Made by a program: the position numbers and the translations under genes
The notes under the pieces: model-generated
What the model was told of the DNA's origin: nothing
Database searches by the model: none
What the model saw: the letters and a program-made list of their open reading frames with translations, nothing else
Shown: in pieces, positions 56,701 to 64,000 of the stretch
How the letters are laid out: every line of letters starts with the position of its first letter
Position numbering within the stretch: position 1 is the stretch's first letter
Assembly: GCA_942486035.1 (NCBI GenBank)
Contig: CALNXK010000167.1
Span: 412,501-476,500, forward strand
From: Porites lobata
Taxonomy: Eukaryota > Cnidaria > Anthozoa > Scleractinia > Poritidae
Direction: 5' to 3'
DNA length: 64,000 nt

Positions 56701-59700
56701 CAACAGTAAAAACAGTGACAAAAGCGACAACAGTGACTACAGCCACAACAGCGACAACAGTGACAACAGTAAACTGAGCGACAACAATGAAAACAGAGAA
56801 AACAGTGACAACAGCGACAACAACAACAACAACAGTGATAAAAGTGAAAACAGCGACAGCAGTGACAAAACAGACAAAAGCCGGAACAGTTCTAAAAGTG
56901 ACAACAGCGACAACAGTGACAACAGCGACAACAGTGAATACAGCCACAACAGCGACAACAGTGACAACAGTAACAACAGCGAAAACAATGACAACCGTGA
57001 CAACAACAACAAAAACAACAGTGATAACAGTGACAAAAAGCGACAGCGGTCAAAACAGCTACAACAATGACAACGCGAAAATGGTGACGACAGCGACAAA
57101 GGTGACAACAACGACAACAGTGACAACAGTGACAACAGCGACAAAAGTGACAACAGTGAAAACGGTGACAACAGCGACAACGGTGAAAACAACGACAACA
57201 GTGAAAAAAGTAACAACAGCGACAACAACAACAACAGTGATAACAGTGGCGACAACAGTAAAAAGAGCGACAGTCACAACAGCAACAACAGTGACAACAG
57301 GTACAACGGTGACAACAGCGAGAACAGTGATAACAGTGACAATGGTGACAGCAACGACAACAGTGACAACAGTGAAAACAGACACAACAGCGAAAACGGT
57401 GACAACAGCGACAGAGACAACGGTGAGAACAACGACAACAGCGACAACAGTGACAACAGCGACAACGGTGACAACAGCGACAACACTGACAACAGTGACA
57501 ACAGCGACAACGGTAACAACAGCGACAACGGTGACAACAGTGACAACGGTGACAACAGTGACAACCGCGACAACAGCGGCAACAGTGACAACAGTGACAA
57601 CAGTGAGAACAGTGAGAACAGCGACAACAGCGACAACAGTGACAAAAGCGACAACAGTGACAACAGTAACAACGGTGACAACAGCGAGAACAGTAACAAC
57701 AGTGACAACAGCGACGACAGTAACAACAGCCACAACAGTGACAACAGCGACAACGGTTACAACAGCGACAACAGTGACAACAGCGACAACAGCGACAACA
57801 GCGACAACAGCGACAACAGTGACAACAGTGACAACAGCGACAACAGTGACAACAGCGACAACAGTAACAACAGAGACAACAGTGACAAGAGTGACAACGG
57901 TGACAACAGCGACTACAGCAACAACAGTGAGAACGGTGACAACAGTGAAAACAGACACAACAGCGACAACGGTGACAACAGCGACAACAGACACAACGGT
58001 GACAACGGTGATAACAGTGACAACAGCAACAACAGTGACAACAGTGACTACAGTGACAACAGAGACTACAGGGGGAGCCGTTGGAACAGTGATAACAGTG
58101 AGAACGGCGACAACACTGACAACAGCAACAACAGTGACAAAAGCAACAACAGTGTAGACAGCAACAGCAGTGACAAAAAGGACAAGAGCGAAATAGCAAT
58201 AACATCGACTATAGTGACAACAGCGACAATGTGAGAACAGCGATAACAATGAGAACAGTGACAAGAATGAGAACGGCGACAACAGTTACAACAGCGACAA
58301 CAGTACAGTCACAACAGCGAGAACAGCGACAACAGTGACAACAGCAAAAACAGTAGGGAGTTTAAGATACGGAGACTACGGACTACGAACAACGGCTGGA
58401 TGAGCGTTGTCCTTTGTTTGTAGCACTGGGTTGAGTCGCGTGCAAATATAGAACGTTAAGATTGCACTTCAGACAGTAGACTACGAGAGAAGAGGCGGAG
58501 AGGGAAACAACACGCAAAGATTTTCTTGTTTTCATCACAGTTCACAAAAATGCAAGTCAGTTTTGCATGTGATCTTATCTTTAGAACAATGAACAAATTC
58601 TTCCATACTTGAAAGAAGCAATTACGTCGGGTGAAATTGGTGAACAAAGTTTTGGTTACACAGTTTTTATTTTTTTTCGCCCATGAATACTTATGTCAAA
58701 TATTAAAGAAATAGACAGAAATAGTCACAGCTCATTTATTAGATTTAGAAGATGGACTTCACCGACTACTGTTTGAAGTACTAGTTTGAAGTATTGAAAT
58801 GCCGAGTTTCGATTGTCTCGAAGATGTTTACATCATTTTCCTTCAGCAAAAGCGATACAAAAACTCGCATAAACAAAGGTTACACAAGTAGAAAGACACC
58901 CTGATCAGTTCGAACAAACATTGAAACTTTTCAAGTGCGAAGAGAAAGTAAATTACCTGCATGATTTCTCTTCTCCTCGGCCGTCAATCTGAATTCTAAG
59001 CTTAGCTAGATAAAAATGTACTCACTTAAAGCAGGTGAATTGAAAACTTTTTTACGAAAAGACGAGATTCTTGAATAACCGAGACGGCAAAATACGACCA
59101 AAATGTTCTCCGTAGTCCCGACTATGCGAAACAGCTCAACAACTCACCGTAGCCGTAGGAATTCGTGGGAAAAATGAACAGTCACGTGGTTTTGATCATG
59201 CGCAGTAGCATGTTTAACCGTAGCCGTAGTCCGTAGTCGCCGTATCTTAAACTCCCTAGTGACAACAGCGACGACAGCGACAACAGTGACAACAGCAACA
59301 ACAACAACAACAACAGTGATAACAGTGACAACTGCGACAGCAGCGACAACAGGGACAAAAAGGGGAACAGTTCCAACAGCGACAATAGCGGCACCAGAGA
59401 TAACCGTGGTAACAGCGACATTAGTGAGAACTGTGACAACAGGGACAACAGTGAAATAACGAAAATAGTGACGACAGTGACAGTAGGGACAATAGAGACA
59501 ACAGCAACAGCAACAATGAAAGTTACAACAGTGACAGTAGCGACAACAGTGAGAAGAGAGACAACAGCGACAACGGTGACAACGGGAACAACAGTGACTA
59601 TAGCAACAACATGGGTTAACAGCGACAACAGCAACAACAGTGAAAACAGCGACAATAGTGACAACACTGACAACAGTGACAACAATGACGACAGCGACAA

Positions 59701-62700
59701 TTAATGGTGACAAGAGCTAGAATATCGACAGCAGGAACAACAGTGATATCGACCTTCTTTTCCTTCTTAAATCTTGTATTGCATTTGTTTTAAATTTCTC
59801 TTAGGTATTATAGTTCTCCCAAAAGAAATTGAAGAGCAATGTTTGGAAGCCAAAGAAATTTTAAAAGGCGTTTTTACAGACGTGGCCTTTCTCTATGGAT
59901 ATTTATTGAAAAAGTTTAGCACCCAAAAGATTGGCATGGAAAACAAAATGGCCGCCGTTTGATTGTTTTGGAATACAAACATGACCACCCTGACGACAGG
60001 GGAAAACGTTTTAATATGAGATATGTGGAAATGGCGAATTTATAACGACCGCTTCTTCTGAACTTACTCAAATTACCTGGACAACCATACAGCTCTATCC
60101 TCATAGATATACGACTGTTCCAAGCTATAGGCAATACACGAACAAACATTGTAGTGACTGGTGGACTGAGGGCATTATACACAACAGTATCACTGTCATC
60201 GTTTCCAGTAAAAACCTGTAATAAGCAATGAAACAGTGAAACCATACACCCTAACCCTAATAACAAATCAGCGTCCAACAAGTCTCTCACTTCAATGCTT
60301 GGTTAAATATGTTTGACACCAGTCCTGAAAAACTGCTCGCAATTTAGTCATTGTTTGCCAGTTATGTTGCCATAGAAAACAGGTTATGACTTCACACAGG
60401 GTCTAATCAAAACATATTGGACGATCTAAGTAGCCTAACTTGTTGTAAATGAGAACTGATTTAAAAACATCTGGTTGCCTTTAAAGTATTTTACATAAAC
60501 GTGTATGAAGATACCTTAGCTGACTTGTCTCCATGTTCTTTGTAAAACTGGAAGTTCATTCCATCATCACTGTACTGTAACTTGTAACTGGTCACCCACT
60601 CATTGGACCCAGTCCTCCCCTGAGTCGCTACACGTGTTACTGTGGTGTAACCTCCAAGGTCCACCTGTAACCACTGGTGGTGATCGTTTTTAAGGGCACT
60701 CCACCCAACCCCTCCAGGTAGGTTTTGATCTTCTTTGAGGTGTAGCCTGGCCTTGCTTGGAGAGCTATTGTCATCAGACTTTGAAGATGCACTGACCTGG
60801 GCATCTGATATTTGTTTATTTTCCATACCAAGTGCTGCTATACAACCTGTATGGTGCGATAGTACCGTTTATAATAGAACCTCATCTTTTGGGCCGGTAT
60901 GTTTGAAGGAAATCTGATATAGCCCAAAGGAATTGAAAGTCATAGCTCAAGGAAAACTCTCCGTAAGTGCGTTACGTAAAACACTTTTTAATAATGAATG
61001 TGACCACGTGAAACTAAAACACATCAAGTTGTATTTTGAACGGTCATACCAAAAATCGATACGTTGTTTCTTTATTCTGTCTGGAAGTGAAAAACTTAAT
61101 GAAAAATGCATTAAAAGTTCAATTTGTGATCCAATCATTTATCCGTTTATCCATTTGGACATAAACAATCATAGAGGAACTATTAGCTGCGGTCACACGA
61201 GACAACTTAACCATAATAGTAGGGAGCTTAAGCTACGACGACGGCGTGGGCAGCCAGAGCAGCGAAAAAGGAATGGGTTTAATATAAGCAAAACAGCAAC
61301 TTTGCACATGCATCACGCTTTTTTGTACATTTCTTTGCCGTCGGCACAGCTACGAGGTGGAACTGCCTAATTTCATGTCCCGGTTTTTGTGGAGGACGTT
61401 AAGGCAAGACGACGATTTTTTTCTTTCTCTGAACTTGTATACAGCTGTTTTAGAATTTAACCCCAGAAAATTTGCCAACATTTGATAACTTGAACGTGAT
61501 GGAATGTTAGCGCGGTGAGGTTTGAAACAGTTAGTGCGAAATCACTTTATATTAGTGACGTTTTAGCAACTGTCATCCTGGTGGTTACTCCTATGGCAAA
61601 TGTAAGGCTAACTTGGCGTGAAAATTTGACTAAAGTAAGTTTAATCCTAGGTTAAAATTACAAAGGATTATTGCTTTTCCGCGGGTAAACCAGCAAATAA
61701 GCACTCCATAGGGTGCTAACCACGGTTATTTTCAACATGCCAATTCAAGTTCATCATTACAGCTCACACCACATTGTAGCTTTCATACAACTCTCGGAAA
61801 ATTATTTGTAAATGAAGCACACCTGGGCAGCCGTAGATCTCTACTCTCATTGATATGTGTATATGCCACTCTATTGGTATAAAGCGAATGTAGCGTGCTC
61901 TGATCGGCTGGCTTAATCTGTTTGTAAAAACGCTGTTACTGTCTTTATTGCCTTCAAACACCTAAAAGGGGAAAACAAGCCTACTAGTTCTCACTTTCTC
62001 ATTTCAAGTAAATCCCGGCTAATCATGACAAACTGAATGACCAAAGGTCACTCCAACTGTTTTCGGCGACGAGTTGGAACTAGACACCACCGCTATTATT
62101 TCGTAAGATCATCAAGATCGAGTGCCTTGCGTTACGGGCGGCCATCTTGGTTGCAAATGTTTCCAGTTTAGCCTGGAGATGAGTGTCAAATCTTCCTGGG
62201 GGTCGGAGGACGGTTTGGGAGGAGTCTGCCCTTACCCTATCACTACAAACCTCAACCCTGCCTCCCCCTCGGTAAATATGAAACCAAGATGGCCGATCTT
62301 ACGAAAAATAGGGTACTGCGAACAGCCTAAGTTAGAATTAACAGTAAACCAATCGACCTCCCTCTAGCTCTGATGGATAATATCATATTTCCTACCGCTT
62401 TTCGGCTTTCGAGATTACTTATTCCAAACCTAGAGAAAAATATCACGTTAAAGGGACAGTGTCCCGATTATGCGCACGCGCGAGCGTCATCTGTTTTTTC
62501 TCCAAAAGACAATAGAACTGTCATATTGACTCGACAAGATATCCTTCCGGACCGCACCGCCGACAGGGATTTGTTGTTTATATTCTCAAGTAATATTTTA
62601 GACTTTCAAAGAAGTGTTTCGTCTTATATAAAAATTTGGCCCGCGGTTCGAAGACTTATCGCGATTTTATCGCTAGCTGGGCCGCCTCGCGACCCGAAAA

Positions 62701-63968
62701 TCTCGTTTCGCTCGCTTTAAAATTTGAAACTCGTGTCAGAGGTCAGTTGTTCCAAGTCTAGTAATATCTGCCTGATTTGCCCGCGTTCTAGCCTCAAACG
62801 TTTGAAAGACATAAATAAAAATCCAATCTCAACGCTATGAATCATCAGAAAGGTTAGTCAAAAATTATATTATGATTTCATGGCACTAGTTTTTCTAAAC
62901 ATGTAGCGCCTGTTTGTTTGATTTTGTCGGCCGTTAGGGAGATTCATTTAAAAAAGTTTACTTTAACGCGTCGTTGCAAAACATTCTGCTTTACGAAGCT
63001 CCTCTCCACAAGATCTCCTCAGTCACATAAATGTCTCAGTGGTTTCTTTCTTACAGTCTTTATTGTTGCCGTTTCATTTCTGCGTATTCCTTTCACAATT
63101 ATCCGAGCTTGTATGGAAGCTAGCAAAAGAAATAAGCCTTCAATCGGCATCAAAGTGCTTCCAATCTTTTGGTCCTCCGGCCAACGGCAATAAAAGGAAC
63201 GCCAAAAAATCCAGATATTGCCCAAATCGAAACTTAACAGGAACATTATATCATTGATCTGTAATCCTGAGAAGTTTTAGTGTCGTATTGAACCCGGTCA
63301 AGCGCGATGCAAACGGATTTTTCAAGGCTCTCTTACTCTCCTCGCATCTTTTGATTTCGCGACATCCTGTCCAAAAATCAAAGTTTGGTGCATGCGCAGT
63401 AACGGGATACTGTTCCTTTAAATGCATTCCAGGCATTTTAACGTATATTATATGTAAGGAACCAACGAATATTAAACCCCTTCTTCTGGAGTCAATGTTG
63501 TTTACCTCTTTAGATTTACATACTCCTGTGGACTATGTAATGTTTTCTCAGTGGTTTTGTCAAGGATTGCAATTAAGAGTTCACAACAAAACCCACAAAT
63601 CGCCACAAATCTAACGAACACGACAGAGCTTTTTGTACTTACCATTGCTGAGCTGTTTTCCCTCAGCTTATAATACATGAAGATATTTCCTGTACTACTA
63701 TATAGCAATCTGTACTTTGTCACCCATTCGTTTCGTCCATTCCCTCCTTGGGTCGCTACACGTGTTACAGTTGTGTAACCACCAAGTTCTATCTGAAGCC
63801 ACTGATTAAAGTCATCTTTAAGAGCCGACCACCCTCCCCCCGTGCTGGAATCATCTGTCAGATGCAGCCTTGCTTGCAAAGCGGTGTGTTCGATGTCAAG
63901 TGACGATGAAGCGGTTATCCTGGAATCATGGATCGCTCCATTTTCCATACCAAGCGGTGTCGTACAGC
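47671..63968 (-). CDS. Gene B: type I membrane protein with at least three tandem F5/8C domains, stalk, transmembrane helix and short tail
   Basis: Nine exons connect in phase: a/b pairs at 63.8/61.9, 60.7/60.1 and 55.7/54.1 kb, then stalk, transmembrane and tail. The product is a cell-surface receptor or adhesion protein with its C-terminus inside the cell; the N-terminus is off-window. No kinase is seen, which argues against a discoidin-domain receptor kinase, although further tail exons in 30-38 kb cannot be excluded. Its exon structure is the same as gene A, which supports origin by tandem gene duplication. Ligand unknown; lipid, glycan or protein binding would be usual for the domain. 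Confidence 0.8.
47774..48060. repeat. Dispersed repeat R, copy 1 (gtataggtaatagcatgattt)
   Basis: About 285 bp shared with 49794-50062. It contains an internal inverted pair (aataccacgagtgatatttc / gaaatatcacgagtggtatt). The two copies are in the same orientation and flank the transmembrane exon of gene B. Confidence 0.85.
48061..49260. other. Gene B intron without recognised features
   Basis: Contains a run of A near 48250 and purine-rich low-complexity sequence (48290-48660). No exon signal seen. Confidence 0.45.
49261..49348 (-). CDS. Gene B, transmembrane exon
   Basis: 88 nt with acceptor actttgcag and donor gtagga; phase 1 in, phase 2 out. It reads D-S-K then VSAIVAPVVVVFVLVALILL and VGFFYWKR: a single hydrophobic helix of about 23 residues followed by a basic stop-transfer signal. 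It anchors the extracellular F5/8C domains as a type I membrane protein. Confidence 0.85.
49794..50062. repeat. Dispersed repeat R, copy 2
   Basis: Same orientation and about 270 bp shared with 47774-48060, slightly shortened near the right end. Confidence 0.85.
50220..51190. repeat. GTGGAACAGTG minisatellite
   Basis: Nearly 1 kb of gtggaacagtgatg / gtggaacagtgttg words with irregular periods (mostly 9, 12, 15 and 18 bp). Open frames on either strand are repeat translations. Confidence 0.95.
51200..52320. repeat. Irregular tandem repeat of about 200-330 bp units with gggttaca tracts
   Basis: The segment tgccaattttgctgtttttt ... catagtctagaaaggctt recurs near 51215, 51390, 51725, 52020 and 52185. 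Tracts of ggggttacag (51500-51600, 51845-51885) and the mirrored tgtaacccc (52205-52320) lie between. Confidence 0.75.
52771..52902 (-). CDS. Gene B, Thr/Ser-rich stalk exon
   Basis: 132 nt, phase 1 to 1, with acceptor tttatgtag and donor gtagca. It reads VPFSTTTAPPTEKTTKTTST, then EKISSTGNEITEGKLGRSAS and QRRE. A likely O-glycosylated juxtamembrane stalk between the last F5/8C domain and the membrane helix. The R-S-A-S-Q-R-R basic segment could be a proteolytic shedding site (inference). Confidence 0.8.
52955..53005. repeat. (ATC)n/(AAT)n microsatellite
   Basis: A run of atc triplets followed by aat triplets. It creates a spurious poly-Ile/Asp frame on the minus strand just upstream of the stalk exon. 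Confidence 0.95.
53144..53370 (-). mobile_element. tRNA-derived SINE
   Basis: The minus strand begins GCGTGGCCGAGCGGTTAGAG (A box) and has GAGTTCAAGTCCCGCC (B box) about 45 bases on, in a tRNA-like head. An unrelated body of about 150 bp follows and ends in an (ATT)n tail. The head lacks a paired acceptor stem and a CCA-ready end, so this is a SINE rather than a tRNA gene. Confidence 0.8.
54005..54143 (-). CDS. Gene B, last F5/8C domain, exon b
   Basis: 139 nt; reads VFYANHDSDTVVYNVL, LIRILPVEWHNQISMR and EIYGCPG. The usual GN is AN. Acceptor gctatag, donor gttagt. It exits in phase 1, matching the stalk exon. Confidence 0.9.
54397..54609. mobile_element. MITE with TTAACCCTTTAA termini
   Basis: TTAACCCTTTAAG at the left is mirrored by CGTAAAGGGTTAA at the right. 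The interior matches 19010-19197 in gene A. The best-preserved copy of this family here. Confidence 0.8.
54898..55045. repeat. Partial copy of the GGGA(G/C)TTAAGC MITE family
   Basis: Contains ccacgacgacagcgacgcc, tttatattagcagaacaac and cacgtgcatcaggctt, matching the copies at 26402 and 61222. The right part is missing. Confidence 0.65.
55085..55268. repeat. Decayed mariner-like MITE
   Basis: tactgtcaactccctttaca and gagagatggctgta are degenerate versions of the CAGTCAAACCCC ends, with tgtccgcaaagcg-type subterminal words. Confidence 0.5.
55499..55827 (-). CDS. Gene B, last F5/8C domain, exon a
   Basis: 329 nt; opens CVSALGMENDEIPDAH and carries WIQVDLGGSTRVTRVATQG, ending SAK at gtatgt. 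YSDDG is YREDLG with one extra codon, which explains the length. The acceptor is tcatcctag. Confidence 0.9.
55830..56630. other. Gene B intron without recognised features
   Basis: AT-rich sequence with a small duplication (aagcccatccatatgacttc at 56548 and 56580). No exon or transposon signal seen. Confidence 0.45.
56637..58355. repeat. Nonamer minisatellite, array III
   Basis: About 190 degenerate copies of agtgacaac / agcgacaac, the same unit as arrays I and II. It stays open in several frames on both strands for more than 400 codons. It ends in cagTA against the MITE at 58356. Confidence 0.95.
58356..59256. mobile_element. TA-flanked MITE, large member (about 900 bp), between nonamer arrays
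   Basis: GGGAGTTTAAGATACGG...ACTACGGACTACG at the left is mirrored by CGTAGTCCGTAGTCGCCGTATCTTAAACTCCC at the right, with TA on both sides. The interior is unrelated to the smaller family members and has no transposase frame. Confidence 0.8.
59257..59715. repeat. Nonamer minisatellite, array IV
   Basis: About 50 copies of the same 9-bp unit, starting TAgtgacaacagcgacg directly after the MITE. Confidence 0.95.
60077..60215 (-). CDS. Gene B, penultimate F5/8C domain, exon b
   Basis: 139 nt; reads VFTGNDDSDTVVYNAL, FVRVLPIAWNSRISMR and ELYGCPG. Acceptor tattacag, donor gtaatt. Confidence 0.9.
60515..60846 (-). CDS. Gene B, penultimate F5/8C domain, exon a
   Basis: 332 nt; opens CIAALGMENKQISDAQ and contains WLQVDLGGYTTVTRVATQG and YSDDG, ending SAK at gtatct. 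Two extra codons lie in the loop LPGGVGWSAL. Confidence 0.9.
61222..61600. mobile_element. TA-flanked MITE of the GGGA(G/C)TTAAGC family, copy 5
   Basis: Starts TAGGGAGCTTAAGCTACGACG and contains ttaatataagcaaaacagc and cacatgcatcacgctt. The right end is decayed, so the boundary is approximate. Confidence 0.65.
61823..61961 (-). CDS. Gene B, third-from-last F5/8C domain, exon b
   Basis: 139 nt; reads VFEGNKDSNSVFTNRL, YIRFIPIEWHIHISMR and EIYGCPG. Acceptor cccttttag, donor gtgtgc. Confidence 0.9.
62448..63421. mobile_element. piggyBac-type non-autonomous element (TTAA-flanked)
   Basis: TTAA at 62448-62451 and 63418-63421 bracket inverted ends AGGGACAGTGTCCCG and CGGGATACTGTTCCT. Both sides continue with tgcgcacgcg / catgcgcagt words. 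TTAA is the target duplicated by piggyBac transposases. About 970 bp with no transposase frame. Confidence 0.7.
63643..63968 (-). CDS. Gene B, third-from-last F5/8C domain, exon a
   Basis: 326 nt; opens CTTPLGMENGAIHDSR and carries WLQIELGGYTTVTRVATQG; YSDDG is YSSTG. It ends SSAM at gtaagt. The acceptor (aatctag) sits 32 bases from the right window edge and is in phase 1, so at least one more exon of gene B lies beyond 64 kb. Confidence 0.9.
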
Positions 63969-64000
63969 CTAGATTAGTTTTAAAGGCAGAAACATCAAAA

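Noticed and set aside
56787..58282. Very long open frames (over 400 codons, Thr/Ala/Val-rich or Cys/His-rich) on both strands
   Set aside because: They are translations of a 9-bp tandem repeat. A unit divisible by three with few stop-forming words stays open in many frames; no start, domain or splice context supports a gene.

Overview
The window looks like nuclear DNA of an anthozoan cnidarian, most likely a stony coral. It is AT-rich, intron-rich and densely packed with short DNA transposons, a tRNA-derived SINE, a BEL/Pao LTR element and minisatellites. This placement is an inference from gene style and repeat content, not from any search.

Gene A (minus strand, about 27.6 kb down to the left edge) starts with a signal peptide and a CUB domain in one exon at 27208-27643. 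At least ten F5/8 type C (discoidin) domains follow in tandem. Each domain is built from two exons. Exon 'a' (326-338 nt) carries the LGMES start and the WLQVDLG / RVATQGR / YSDDG core. Exon 'b' (139 or 142 nt) begins near V/I-F-x-G-N and ends with Y-G-C-P-G. Introns between domains are always phase 1 and the intron inside a domain is always phase 0, so every a+b pair is a symmetric 1-1 module of about 155 codons. Nine domains are complete; the tenth is cut by the window edge.

Gene B (minus strand, from beyond 64 kb down to about 47.7 kb) is a head-to-tail paralogue. Its visible part has three F5/8C domains (63.97-54.0 kb), a Thr/Ser-rich stalk exon (52771-52902), a transmembrane exon (49261-49348) and a short cytoplasmic exon (47671-47722). 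Splice phases match at every junction from the stalk to the tail. Gene B is therefore the membrane-anchored end of a multi-discoidin receptor. Gene A may have the same kind of ending outside the window.

The 28-47 kb interval between the genes is mostly repeats. It also holds a few minus-strand exon candidates (30.6, 31.5, 36.0, 38.1 kb), a SAM-like coding remnant (39.6 kb), a possible two-exon plus-strand microgene (28.2 kb) and a non-LTR retrotransposon fragment with a 2A-like motif (40.3 kb). Some of the minus-strand candidates can be read in phase as extra cytoplasmic exons of gene B, but this is unproven.

Mobile and repetitive DNA: a BEL/Pao element with both LTRs and a 5-bp target duplication but a large internal deletion (3107-6266); a 1.16-kb near-perfect palindrome with a 7-bp target duplication (10557-11712); a TTAA-flanked piggyBac-type element (62448-63421); several TA-flanked mariner-like and foldback MITE families; a SINE (53144-53370); an array of 24-nt palindromes (34.3-34.6 kb); and nonamer minisatellites at 43-44.6 kb and 56.6-59.7 kb, each split by a TA-flanked MITE. 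A frameshifted Cys/His zinc-finger-like gene (8639-9280) lies inside the 7.5-kb intron of gene A between domains 8 and 9. The very long low-complexity open frames in the minisatellites are not genes.
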